Assembly (NCBI GenBank): GCA_947175655.1
Contig: CAMWNQ010000001.1
Span: 1 to 49,937, forward strand
Direction: 5' to 3'
Source: an uncultured Clostridia bacterium
Lineage (GTDB): Bacteria > Bacillota > Clostridia > Oscillospirales > Ruminococcaceae
Length of the DNA stretch: 49,937 nt
In this document: positions 42,933 to 49,937 of the stretch, one piece after another
Position numbering within the stretch: the first letter of the stretch is position 1
Layout: every line of letters starts with the position of its first letter
The notes under the pieces: generated by a model
What the model saw: the letters and a program-made list of their open reading frames with translations, nothing else
What the model was told of the DNA's origin: nothing
The model's database searches: none
Position numbers and translations under genes: made by a program

Positions 42933-42961
42933 ATTATACTACAATTTTACTGGCATTGCAA
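42933..42961 (-). promoter_or_regulatory. sigma-A-type promoter of asnB
   Basis: On the minus strand TTGCAA (42961-42956) and TATAAT (42938-42933) have a 17-base spacer. The leader to the ATG is about 55 bases. Confidence 0.75.
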
Positions 42962-42990
42962 CAGAAAAAATAAAAATGCAAAATATAATA

Positions 42991-43019
42991 TTGACTTTTT
43001 TTCAGAAATATATTATAAT
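42991..43019 (+). promoter_or_regulatory. sigma-A-type promoter of greA-lysS
   Basis: TTGACT (42991-42996) and TATAAT (43014-43019) have a 17-base spacer. Its -10 region (43001-43019) is repeated exactly at 43087-43105, the second copy lacking a -35 box. Confidence 0.7.
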
Positions 43020-43105
43020 GTAATTCATAATTATAAATTCACAATGCATAATTATGCATTAAATTAATTTTGGAAAGGAAAAGCTATTCAGAAATATATT
43101 ATAAT
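43001..43105. repeat. 19-bp direct repeats around an AT-rich palindromic copy
   Basis: TTCAGAAATATATTATAAT occurs at 43001-43019 and 43087-43105. The 67 bases between them contain an AT-rich palindromic repeat (43021-43068) with TGCATAATTATGCA, and an unused ribosome-site-like GGAAAGGA. Confidence 0.65.
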
Positions 43106-43132
43106 ATGTGTTTTTAATAGCAGGTTTTTATT

Positions 43133-43606
43133 ATGGCAGTAAAAAAACAAATGTCAGCTGAAGCTTTTGAAAAACTTGAAAAAGAGCTTTCATATCTCGT
43201 AACAGTAAAGCGTGCAGAGGTTGCACAGAAACTTAAAGAAGCCCGTTCTTTCGGAGACCTTTCTGAAAATGCTGAATATGATGAAGCAAAAAACGAACAG
43301 GCTATTCTTGAAGCACAGATTTCTGAACTCCAGTATAATATTGATAATGCTGAAATCGTTGACAATGACAGCATTTCTGTTGACGAAATCGGTATGAGTT
43401 CAATTATGAAGATAAGACGTGTCGGTTCAGATAAAATAGAAACTTTTACAATCGTCGCATCAAATCAGGTAAATGTAAAAGAAGGTAAGATTTCAGACGA
43501 ATCGCCTCTCGGAAAATCTGCCCTCAAAAAGAAAGTCGGAGATGTATTTATAGTAAATGCACCTATAGGCGAAATGGAATATGAAGTTATCGAAATATCA
43601 AAGTAA
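43133..43606 (+). CDS. greA: transcription elongation factor GreA
   Basis: GreA rescues backtracked RNA polymerase by stimulating transcript cleavage. The 157-residue protein has the N-terminal coiled coil (residues 1-75) with the tip motif GDLSENAEYDEAKNEQ (D and E at the tip) and a C-terminal domain with GEMEYEVIEI. The ATG at 43133 has only a weak GCAGG site. An AAGGAAAA site nearer the promoter is too far away, apparently displaced by a repeat. lysS follows after 26 bases. Confidence 0.95.
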   Translation: MAVKKQMSAEAFEKLEKELSYLVTVKRAEVAQKLKEARSFGDLSENAEYDEAKNEQAILEAQISELQYNIDNAEIVDNDSISVDEIGMSSIMKIRRVGSDKIETFTIVASNQVNVKEGKISDESPLGKSALKKKVGDVFIVNAPIGEMEYEVIEISK

Positions 43607-43632
43607 TATTACGCAAAGGAAAGATTGTATTT

Positions 43633-45207
43633 ATGAGTGAAATCAAGAACAATATCCCTGAAGAACAGACTGAACAGGATATTAATATTTTAAAGAAAAT
43701 CAGAATTGAAAAGCTTGATGATTTGAAGTCAAGAAATCTAAATCCATATGAAATAACAAAGTATGATGTTACTGCTAAAAATGCTGATTTAAAATCACAG
43801 TATGAAGCTGATGAAAAGAAAATCATTGAAGAAGCTCAGGGTGATGAAGAAAAAATTACAGCAGGTCTCGAAAAAATAAAAGAAAAGAAAGTCAGAATCG
43901 CCGGCAGAGTTATGAGCTGGAGAAATATGGGCAAGGCTAATTTTATTGATGTCCGTGACGGTTCAGACAGAATTCAGATTTATGTACGTTCAAATGATAT
44001 CGGTGCTGAAGAATTCAAGGAATTCAAAAAATGGGACATCGGCGATATAGTTGGTGTTGAAGGATTCGTATTCAGAACAAAAAAAGGCGAAATCTCTATA
44101 CACGCACTTAAAATAGTTCTTCTTTCAAAATCACTTCTTCCGCTCCCTGAAAAATGGCACGGACTCAAAGACCAAGATATGAGATACCGTCAGAGATATG
44201 TTGACCTTATAGTAAATCCGAATGTAAAGGATACTTTCCAGAAGAGAAGTCAGATTTTACGTGAAATAAGAAACTATCTTGACAATATGGGATATCTTGA
44301 AGTTGATACTCCTGTACTTCATACTCTTGAAATCGGTGCTGCTGCAAGACCTTTCGTTACTCACCATAACGCCCTTGATATTGATATGTACCTCAGAATA
44401 GAAACAGAACTCTATTTAAAACGTCTTGTTGTTGGCGGATTTGAAAGAGTTTATGAAGTAGGCCGTATTTTCAGAAATGAGGGTATGGATACTTCACATA
44501 ACCCTGAATTTACTTCTGTTGAAATGTATCAGGCTTACACCGACTATATAGGTATGATGGATATTATCGAGGATATGTACAAGACTATTGCAAGAAATGT
44601 CTGCGGTACAGATGTAATAACCTATCAGGGTACTGAAATTGACCTCGGCAAAAAATGGGAACGTCTCACAATGGTTGAGGCAGTAAAGAAATATGCCGGT
44701 GTTGATTACAACGACTGGGCTACTGATGAAGATGCAAGAGCCTGTGCAAAGGAAAAAAATGTTGAAGTTGATGAGGGTGAAAATGCTACAAAGGGTCACG
44801 TACTTATAGCATTCTTTGATGCATTCGTTGAAGATAAGCTCATACAGCCTACTATTATATATGATTATCCTGTTGAAAACTCTCCTCTTGCAAAGAGAAA
44901 ATCTTCAAATCCTGCTTTCACTGAAAGATTCGAATACTTTATATATTGCAGGGAAATGGGAAATGCCTTCTCAGAACTCAATGACCCTATCGACCAGAAG
45001 GAAAGATTTGTAAAACAGGTTGAAGCAAAACGTGCACAGGGTGCTAATGCAGAAGTTGATGAAGATTTCGTAACAGCTCTTGAATATGGTCTTCCACCGA
45101 CAGGCGGTCTTGGATTCGGACTCGACAGACTTGTAATGCTTCTTACAGATAGTGCATCAATAAGAGATGTTCTTTTATTCCCGACAATGAAACCAATGAA
45201 CAATTAA
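43633..45207 (+). CDS. lysS: lysine--tRNA ligase, class II
   Basis: LysS charges tRNA-Lys. The 524-residue class II enzyme has an N-terminal OB-fold anticodon domain (about 75-190), preceded by a charged, coiled-coil-like start. The catalytic domain has motif 1 near YLEVDTPVLH, motif 2 FRNEGMDTSHNPEFTSVE and motif 3 GGLGFGLDRLVML. AAAGGAAAG lies about 12 bases upstream of the ATG. greA-lysS adjacency is common in Firmicutes. The stop codon is at the edge of a doubled AT-rich repeat. No other lysS is in view. Confidence 0.97.
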   Translation: MSEIKNNIPEEQTEQDINILKKIRIEKLDDLKSRNLNPYEITKYDVTAKNADLKSQYEADEKKIIEEAQGDEEKITAGLEKIKEKKVRIAGRVMSWRNMGKANFIDVRDGSDRIQIYVRSNDIGAEEFKEFKKWDIGDIVGVEGFVFRTKKGEISIHALKIVLLSKSLLPLPEKWHGLKDQDMRYRQRYVDLIVNPNVKDTFQKRSQILREIRNYLDNMGYLEVDTPVLHTLEIGAAARPFVTHHNALDIDMYLRIETELYLKRLVVGGFERVYEVGRIFRNEGMDTSHNPEFTSVEMYQAYTDYIGMMDIIEDMYKTIARNVCGTDVITYQGTEIDLGKKWERLTMVEAVKKYAGVDYNDWATDEDARACAKEKNVEVDEGENATKGHVLIAFFDAFVEDKLIQPTIIYDYPVENSPLAKRKSSNPAFTERFEYFIYCREMGNAFSELNDPIDQKERFVKQVEAKRAQGANAEVDEDFVTALEYGLPPTGGLGFGLDRLVMLLTDSASIRDVLLFPTMKPMNN

Positions 45208-45280
45208 CAATTCATAATTAAGAATGCATAATTATAAATTAAGAATGCACCAATTATGCATTATGAATTATAAATTAATA
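45202..45280. repeat. tandem AT-rich palindromic repeats
   Basis: Two copies lie head to tail between lysS and the next gene. The first contains TTCATAATTAAGAATGCAT and the second AATTATGCATTATGAATT. The lysS stop TAA is at the left edge. Confidence 0.7.
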
Positions 45281-45287
45281 AAAAAGG

Positions 45288-45327
45288 GGGGTACACTGCA
45301 TTTTTTCAGAAAAATACGGTGCACCCC
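45288..45327. other. imperfect hairpin, terminator-like on the minus strand
   Basis: GGGGT-A-CAC... pairs with ...GUG-C-ACCCC around an ATTTTT/AAAAAT inner stem (18 positions, two mismatches). On the minus strand it is followed by CCTTTTTTATT and looks like a terminator, although no minus-strand gene ends here. On the plus strand it lies just before a GGTGAT ribosome site. Confidence 0.5.
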
Positions 45328-45348
45328 TGAATTTTAAGGTGATTTTTT

Positions 45349-46248
45349 ATGGAAGAAAATAAAAAAAATACTCCCCAAGATGATGAAAAGGCAAAAGTCG
45401 GGGAAAAAAGTGTATTTGATGTCCTGAAAGAACAGCGTAAACAGCAGAAACATCAGCAGATGGAATTTGAAAGTAAGATGGCTGAAAAAATCGCTGAGGA
45501 AAAAGAAAAAGAACGCCGTGAATACGAAAAAAAACTACAGAATGAAAAAATAGAACTCCTCCGCATAAAACAGACCAATGCAGAGGAGAGCGATATACTT
45601 CCGATAAATCAGAAGGACGAGGAAATACAGCTTACATTCGGGAAAAAAATTGTAAATTTCTTTTATCTGAATAAATGGTGGCTGGGACTTTTTGCAATGT
45701 TTACAGTTATTGCCGGATTTCTTATATATGACTATGCCACAAAGAAAAATCCGGATATGATACTTCTTTACTTTGAAGAAAATGAAAATATGGACTTGCT
45801 TGCTATTAATGATTATCTGGCAACATTATGTGAGGATTTCAATGACGACGGCAAAGTTCTTTCTGATGTTTATTACATTCCATACACCGGAAACGACCAG
45901 AAAGACTATTCAAGCGGAGCTTCTACAAAAATTCTGGCAGAAATGCAGTCCGCTGAAGCAATGATTGTAATATGCAATAAAAAATCAGAAGAAACTATTA
46001 ACCCTGAATATAATCTTGTAAATCTCGAATCGCTCTATCCTGATAACCCACTTGTAGAAAAATACGGATTTTATCTTAAAGACTCAAAGTTTGCCCAAAA
46101 AATAGGATATGCCGGAGAAATCAATGATGATTTATACCTCGGAATCAGAAAACCTCAGGAACTTGCTTGGGCTTCTCAGAAAGAAATGCAGGAAGTTTAT
46201 GATGATGCTATAATAGTTCTCGACAGAATGATTCAGGACTTGTCCTAA
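45349..46248 (+). CDS. coiled-coil single-pass membrane protein
   Basis: I do not recognise the family of this 299-residue protein. It has a highly charged N-terminal coiled coil (about 20-80, KEKERREYEKKLQNEK), a cytoplasmic-to-membrane junction, a single membrane helix (about 113-131), and an external C-terminal domain of ~165 residues with several Asn/Asp/Glu-rich loops and no known motif. The topology is N-in, C-out. A GGTGAT site precedes the ATG. It overlaps the 3' end of hemW by 4 bases on the opposite strand. Confidence 0.75.
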   Translation: MEENKKNTPQDDEKAKVGEKSVFDVLKEQRKQQKHQQMEFESKMAEKIAEEKEKERREYEKKLQNEKIELLRIKQTNAEESDILPINQKDEEIQLTFGKKIVNFFYLNKWWLGLFAMFTVIAGFLIYDYATKKNPDMILLYFEENENMDLLAINDYLATLCEDFNDDGKVLSDVYYIPYTGNDQKDYSSGASTKILAEMQSAEAMIVICNKKSEETINPEYNLVNLESLYPDNPLVEKYGFYLKDSKFAQKIGYAGEINDDLYLGIRKPQELAWASQKEMQEVYDDAIIVLDRMIQDLS

Positions 46249-47339
46249 AAAATCAGATACTCAATAATAGAATTTGATATTAAATATCCCTCAGGCGTAA
46301 GGGATATTTTTTTTTCGTCAAAGTTTATATATCCGGCATTTATAAGATTTTGTATTTTTGGGATTATCTCCGGATATGAAAATCTTTTGCCATATATCTC
46401 AAGACCTTCTTTTAGCCTTAGTCGGAGCATTGCATACTCCTTTTTTCCGCAGGGATTTTCATCAGTCACATATATATCCTGAACCGGACTTTTTATAAAA
46501 CTTTTGATATCCGGTTTTACAGCAAATCTTTTATTTCCAAAGCAAGAATGTGATGACGTTCCTATTCCGAGATAATCTTCACACTTCCAGTATTTATTAT
46601 TGTGAATGCTCTGAAATCCAGACTTGGCAAAATTCGATACTTCATATTGTATAAAACCTTTTTTTTCAAGTGCACTTACCATAAACAAGTACATATCTGA
46701 TATATAATCATCATCAGGAAGTGAATTTATAATATCCGGAGTATTGAAAGCTGTATTTTCCTCAATCTTTAATATATATGATGATATATGGGTTACGGGC
46801 AGTTCCGAAAGTTTTTCTATAGTATATCCGATATTATCAATATTCTGACCTGCCACGCCTATCATCATATCACAGGATATATTTCTGAATCCGACATTTA
46901 CTGCATCTGTAACTGTATTTACTGCTTTTTCTGCTGTATGAGTTCTGCCCAGTGTTATGAGTTCGGACGGTACAAGCGACTGTACTCCCACTGAAAGTCT
47001 GTTTATTCCCATATTATAGAAATCTCTTAATTTCTGACTGTTTACTGTATTGGGATTGACTTCAATAGTAATCTCCGGATTTTCAGACACTTTAAAATTT
47101 ACATTTAAAGCATCAAGTATTCTTTCTATGCAGTCAGCAGGTATAAGAGAGGGAGTGCCTCCGCCGAAATATACTGTATCAATAATATTTTCACTGTTAC
47201 CATAATATATCAGATTTCTTATAACAGCATCAGTATATTTTAAAACGAGTTCTTTGCTGTAACTAACAGAAAAGAAATCACAGTAGGGGCATTTCTTTGC
47301 ACAAAAAGGTATATGAATATATATCCCCAGATTTTTCAT
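46245..47339 (-). CDS. hemW: radical SAM heme chaperone HemW-like
   Basis: HemW delivers heme to target enzymes and is often misnamed coproporphyrinogen III oxidase. The 364-residue protein has the radical SAM motif CAKKCPYC (C13, C17, C20), the GGGTPS glycine-rich SAM segment, and INRLSVGVQS. The C-terminal HemW domain includes YEVSNFAK and the LGIGTSSHSCFG motif. The gene starts one base before the stop of an upstream small gene (TAATG), so translation is coupled. HemW usually has a second cysteine of the motif in CNxxCxYC form; the present CxxxCxxC fits. Confidence 0.92.
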   Translation of the reverse strand: MKNLGIYIHIPFCAKKCPYCDFFSVSYSKELVLKYTDAVIRNLIYYGNSENIIDTVYFGGGTPSLIPADCIERILDALNVNFKVSENPEITIEVNPNTVNSQKLRDFYNMGINRLSVGVQSLVPSELITLGRTHTAEKAVNTVTDAVNVGFRNISCDMMIGVAGQNIDNIGYTIEKLSELPVTHISSYILKIEENTAFNTPDIINSLPDDDYISDMYLFMVSALEKKGFIQYEVSNFAKSGFQSIHNNKYWKCEDYLGIGTSSHSCFGNKRFAVKPDIKSFIKSPVQDIYVTDENPCGKKEYAMLRLRLKEGLEIYGKRFSYPEIIPKIQNLINAGYINFDEKKISLTPEGYLISNSIIEYLIF

Positions 47340-47653
47340 TAAAAACCGTTCTTTCTCTGGGAAACGTCAAGCTTGAAGAAAAATGCATTCACAATCCTAG
47401 GCACAAATATTATAGCAAGCAATGCCGGAATAATCCACAAATCAAGTGTATTAAGAAATGCATATACTATAAATGCAAACATTGCAAAACAAAATACTGC
47501 ATTAAATATAGTTGCACCTTTTCCATTAGCGATTCTCTCTCCGCATTTGGGACAAGGTCTGCCTTTTGAATTAAGCTGTCCAGCGAGTGCCTTTGTAAGA
47601 GGAGTGAAAGTTTTTTCCCCACAGCACGGACATTTATATATACTGTCTTTCAT
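47339..47653 (-). CDS. small zinc-ribbon membrane protein
   Basis: The 104-residue protein begins MKDSIYKCPCCGEKTF. An N-terminal four-cysteine ribbon (CPCC and CPKC) is followed by two hydrophobic segments (about 50-70 and 72-92) and a basic end. Function is unknown. It overlaps the hemW start by one base. The start has AGGAGTTTTTT upstream. A link with HemW (for example membrane heme handling) is possible but only from adjacency. Confidence 0.75.
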   Translation of the reverse strand: MKDSIYKCPCCGEKTFTPLTKALAGQLNSKGRPCPKCGERIANGKGATIFNAVFCFAMFAFIVYAFLNTLDLWIIPALLAIIFVPRIVNAFFFKLDVSQRKNGF

Positions 47654-47664
47654 ATAAAAAACTC

Positions 47665-47976
47665 CTACTTTCTTTTAAATATTATATCATCAGGAAAAAG
47701 TTCTGTATCTGTAAAGTCTAAATCCTGTACACTTTCAGCTTCATTATCAATCATAAGTCTGTAAGTTGCAAAGCAGTTTTCCTGATATGGAAGTCTAAGT
47801 ACTTCAAATTTATCGGCACTTTCAATGTTATTTTTTTCAAGTGTATTCAGCCACTTCAAAGCCTTGTCAACAGATTTGAGATTTTTAAGATTTATGATTC
47901 TGTCAGTATCCTGTTTTTTCAATTCGTTCACAATTTCTTTTCTTTTATCGTTCAATATATCTATGACATATTTCAT
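47665..47976 (-). CDS. hypothetical protein
   Basis: I do not recognise this 103-residue soluble protein. It has an N-terminal helix rich in Lys/Asp/Glu (ILNDKRKEIVNELKKQD), a helix near 35-50, then a strand-like FEVLRLPYQENCFATYRLMI and an acidic end FTDTELFPDDIIFKRK. No signal or membrane segment is visible. GGTGATTTT lies upstream of the ATG. It ends 11 bases before the zinc-ribbon gene on the same strand. Confidence 0.68.
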   Translation of the reverse strand: MKYVIDILNDKRKEIVNELKKQDTDRIINLKNLKSVDKALKWLNTLEKNNIESADKFEVLRLPYQENCFATYRLMIDNEAESVQDLDFTDTELFPDDIIFKRK

Positions 47977-47995
47977 AGAAAATCACCACACTTTA

Positions 47996-48030
47996 ATAAT
48001 TCATAATTATGAATTCTTAATTATGCATTT
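47996..48030. repeat. AT-rich palindromic repeat copy
   Basis: AATTCATAATTATGAATTC then TTAATTATGCAT lies between the lepA stop and the following minus-strand gene, 3 bases from the lepA stop codon. Confidence 0.7.
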
Positions 48031-48032
48031 AT

Positions 48033-49841
48033 TTAACTGTCGAGTTTAAGAACGCTCATAAATGCTTCCTGAGGTACTTCAACTGAACCTAACTGACGCA
48101 TTCTCTTTTTACCTTCCTTCTGTTTTTCAAGAAGTTTCTTTTTACGTGTAATATCACCGCCATAACATTTTGCAAGTACATCTTTACGCATAGCCTTGAC
48201 TGTTTCCCTTGCGATAATCTTTCCACCGATAGCAGCCTGTATCGGTACTTCAAAGAGCTGACGGGGAATATTCTCCTTGAGTTTTTCAGCAATTTTTCTT
48301 GCTCTTGCATATGCCTTGTCAACGTGTACGATAAATGAAAGTGCATCCACTATCTCACCGTTCAGAAGTATATCAAGTTTGACAAGCTTTGATACTGCAT
48401 ATCCCATAAGTTCATAATCAAATGACGCATAACCCCTTGTTCTTGATTTAAGTGCATCAAAGAAATCATAAACTATCTCATTCAGCGGAAGTTCATAATG
48501 AAGACTTACACGTGTATCATCAAGATACTTCATATCTCTGAAAATACCTCTTCTTTCCTGACAGAGTTCCATAATATTTCCGACAAATTCTGAAGGTGCA
48601 AGAATGTCAGCTTTTACCATAGGTTCTTCCGCAGTCTGGATTAAAGCAGTATCAGGATAGTTGGTTGGATTGTCTATATATATGACTTCTCCGCTTGTAA
48701 GAGTAACTTTATATATAACTGACGGCGCAGTAGTAATCAAATCAAGATTGTATTCACGTTCCAGACGTTCCTGTATGATTTCCATATGAAGAAGTCCAAG
48801 AAATCCGCATCTGAAACCAAACCCGAGAGCTATTGACGTTTCAGGCTCAAATGAAAGTGAAGCATCATTAAGCTGAAGTTTTTCAAGTGCATCACGCAAA
48901 TCACCATATTTTGCACCATCTGCCGGATAGATACCGGAATATACCATAGGATTTACTTTTCTATATCCTGCAAGTGCCTCATCGCAGGGATTTTCAGCAT
49001 TAGTTACTGTATCGCCTACTCTTGTATCGCCTATGCTCTTTATAGATGCAGAAAGATATCCAACTTCTCCGGCATAAAGTTCTCCGGAATTTACAAGCGA
49101 TGATGCATCCATATGACCTGCTTCAACTATGGTAAATTCTGCACCTGTTGACATAAGCTTTATAGTATCACCTGTTTTTACTTTTCCATCCATAACCCTG
49201 ACATATATTATAACTCCCTTATATGAATCATAATAACTGTCAAAAATAAGTGCTTTCAAAGGCTTTTCAGTATCTCCGGACGGTGCTGGAATGTCAGTAA
49301 CTATCTTTTCAAGGACTTCCTCTATATTAAGACCAGTTTTTGCTGATATTTTCGGAGCGTCCATTGCCGGAATTCCTATGACTGACTCAATTTCACTGCA
49401 TACACGTTCCGGTTCTGCTGATGGCAAATCTATTTTATTTACTACCGGTACAACTTCCAAATCATTTTCAATAGCAAGATAAGTGTTTGCAAGGGTCTGT
49501 GCCTCTATTCCCTGAGAAGCATCAACTACAAGTATTGCTCCCTCACACGCTGTCAGTGAACGTGATACCTCATAATTGAAGTCAACGTGTCCAGGGGTGT
49601 CAATTAGATTAAATATATACTCTTCACCGTCTTTTGCAGTATATTTAAGTCTTACTGCACGTGCTTTTATGGTGATACCTCTTTCACGTTCAATATCCAT
49701 ATTGTCAAGAAGCTGTTCTTCCATATCACGGACAGCTACTGTCTCAGTCTTTTCAAGTATTCTGTCAGCAAGAGTTGACTTGCCGTGGTCTATATGTGCA
49801 ATTATACAGAAATTGCGTATTTTATCATTCGCTTTAGCCAA
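48033..49841 (-). CDS. lepA: elongation factor 4 (LepA)
   Basis: LepA (EF4) is a translational GTPase that binds stalled or back-translocated ribosomes. The 602-residue protein has the G1 motif AHIDHGKST, G2 RGITIKA, G3 DTPGHVDF and G4 NKID, then the EF-G-like domains and the LepA-specific C-terminus ending in EKQKEGKKRMRQLG. I place the start at TTG 49841 (MAKANDKIRNF) because GAGG lies 9 bases upstream and family members start there. An in-frame ATG at 49856 has no site. The ORF extended further upstream runs into adapter sequence. Confidence 0.96.
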   Translation of the reverse strand: MAKANDKIRNFCIIAHIDHGKSTLADRILEKTETVAVRDMEEQLLDNMDIERERGITIKARAVRLKYTAKDGEEYIFNLIDTPGHVDFNYEVSRSLTACEGAILVVDASQGIEAQTLANTYLAIENDLEVVPVVNKIDLPSAEPERVCSEIESVIGIPAMDAPKISAKTGLNIEEVLEKIVTDIPAPSGDTEKPLKALIFDSYYDSYKGVIIYVRVMDGKVKTGDTIKLMSTGAEFTIVEAGHMDASSLVNSGELYAGEVGYLSASIKSIGDTRVGDTVTNAENPCDEALAGYRKVNPMVYSGIYPADGAKYGDLRDALEKLQLNDASLSFEPETSIALGFGFRCGFLGLLHMEIIQERLEREYNLDLITTAPSVIYKVTLTSGEVIYIDNPTNYPDTALIQTAEEPMVKADILAPSEFVGNIMELCQERRGIFRDMKYLDDTRVSLHYELPLNEIVYDFFDALKSRTRGYASFDYELMGYAVSKLVKLDILLNGEIVDALSFIVHVDKAYARARKIAEKLKENIPRQLFEVPIQAAIGGKIIARETVKAMRKDVLAKCYGGDITRKKKLLEKQKEGKKRMRQLGSVEVPQEAFMSVLKLDS

Positions 49842-49886
49842 ATTCGATAACCTCATTTCAATTATTGTTTCAGATGGTATTATAAC

Positions 49887-49937
49887 CGGTCGCTTGTACA
49901 CATCTCGGGGCCCACGAAACCGTACGAGACGGGGTAT
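49887..49937. other. sequencing-adapter read-through at the contig end
   Basis: The last 51 bases align to Nextera adapter: a 19-base mosaic-end match (CGGTCGCTTGTACACATCT against CTGTCTCTTATACACATCT), then CGGGGCCCACGAAAC against CCGAGCCCACGAGAC, an index-like CGTACGAG and the start of the flow-cell sequence. Eight or more of the mismatches read as G, as in two-colour sequencing. Confidence 0.85.

Noticed and set aside
3471..48030. Insertion sequence or transposon
   Set aside because: No transposase, integrase or long terminal inverted repeats are visible. The repeats are short and palindromic with no coding capacity.
49842..49901. Longer LepA N-terminus starting at 49901
   Set aside because: The added codons run through the adapter-like contig end and no ribosome site precedes that ATG. 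TTG 49841 has GAGG 9 bases upstream.

Overview
This window is about 50 kb of low-GC (mid-30s percent by eye) chromosomal DNA from an anaerobic Firmicute. It most likely comes from a Ruminococcus-like member of the Oscillospiraceae/Ruminococcaceae. The evidence is strong GGAGG-type ribosome sites, frequent TTG starts, canonical TTGACA-17-TATAAT promoters, a Gram-positive pheST T-box, an FMN riboswitch with a transcription terminator, a type III glutamine synthetase (GlnN), a BofA-like protein and formate-tetrahydrofolate ligase. Most of the window is core metabolism and information processing. I see no prophage, transposase, rRNA, tRNA, CRISPR array or cas gene.

Layout from left to right. Bases 1-4.2 kb hold fhs, tsaE-tsaB, rpiB and upp on the plus strand. 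Bases 4.2-8.1 kb hold pyk and pcrA on the minus strand. Bases 8.4-9.5 kb hold a TSCPD protein and a DUF218 membrane protein. Bases 9.6-15.0 kb are a MoxR / DUF58 / transglutaminase / DUF308 operon. Bases 15.1-17.6 kb are a minus-strand operon of an acidic secreted protein, a sortase and a membrane protein. Bases 17.7-21.5 kb are pheST under a T-box. Bases 22.1-27.1 kb are a riboflavin operon (ribD-ribE-unknown-ribBA-ribH-HAD phosphatase) under an FMN riboswitch. Bases 28.3-29.7 kb hold four small genes ending in a BofA-like protein, followed by a pyrimidine nucleoside phosphorylase and a zinc-ribbon protein. Bases 31.7-34.0 kb are glnN with a hairpin leader. Bases 34.1-36.5 kb hold a small membrane methyltransferase of foreign-looking composition and pyrG. 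Bases 36.7-43 kb hold a PH-like protein, an FkbM methyltransferase, pdxK, a PyrB carrying a PyrI-type zinc module, an HD protein and asnB. Bases 43-49.9 kb hold greA-lysS, a coiled-coil membrane protein, hemW, two small genes and lepA.

The genes link into a few themes. Pyrimidine supply and salvage: upp, pdp, pyrG, pyrB. Nitrogen assimilation: glnN, asnB, pyrG. Riboflavin: all structural genes plus a HAD phosphatase that could fill the step often missing from operons. Cell surface: the sortase operon and the MoxR/transglutaminase operon. Translation: tsaB/E, pheST, lysS, lepA.

Three features cut across the annotation. First, an AT-rich palindromic repeat (cores TTCATAATTATGAA and TGCATAATTATGCA) recurs at about 15 gene ends and often supplies the stop codon; one copy, before greA, is bracketed by a 19-bp direct repeat. 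Second, several leaders hold clear RNA structures: T-box, FMN switch, glnN attenuator-like hairpin, sortase-operon tetraloop hairpin. Third, the last ~51 bases match Nextera read-through adapter with mostly to-G errors, so the right-hand end is a contig end and not genome.
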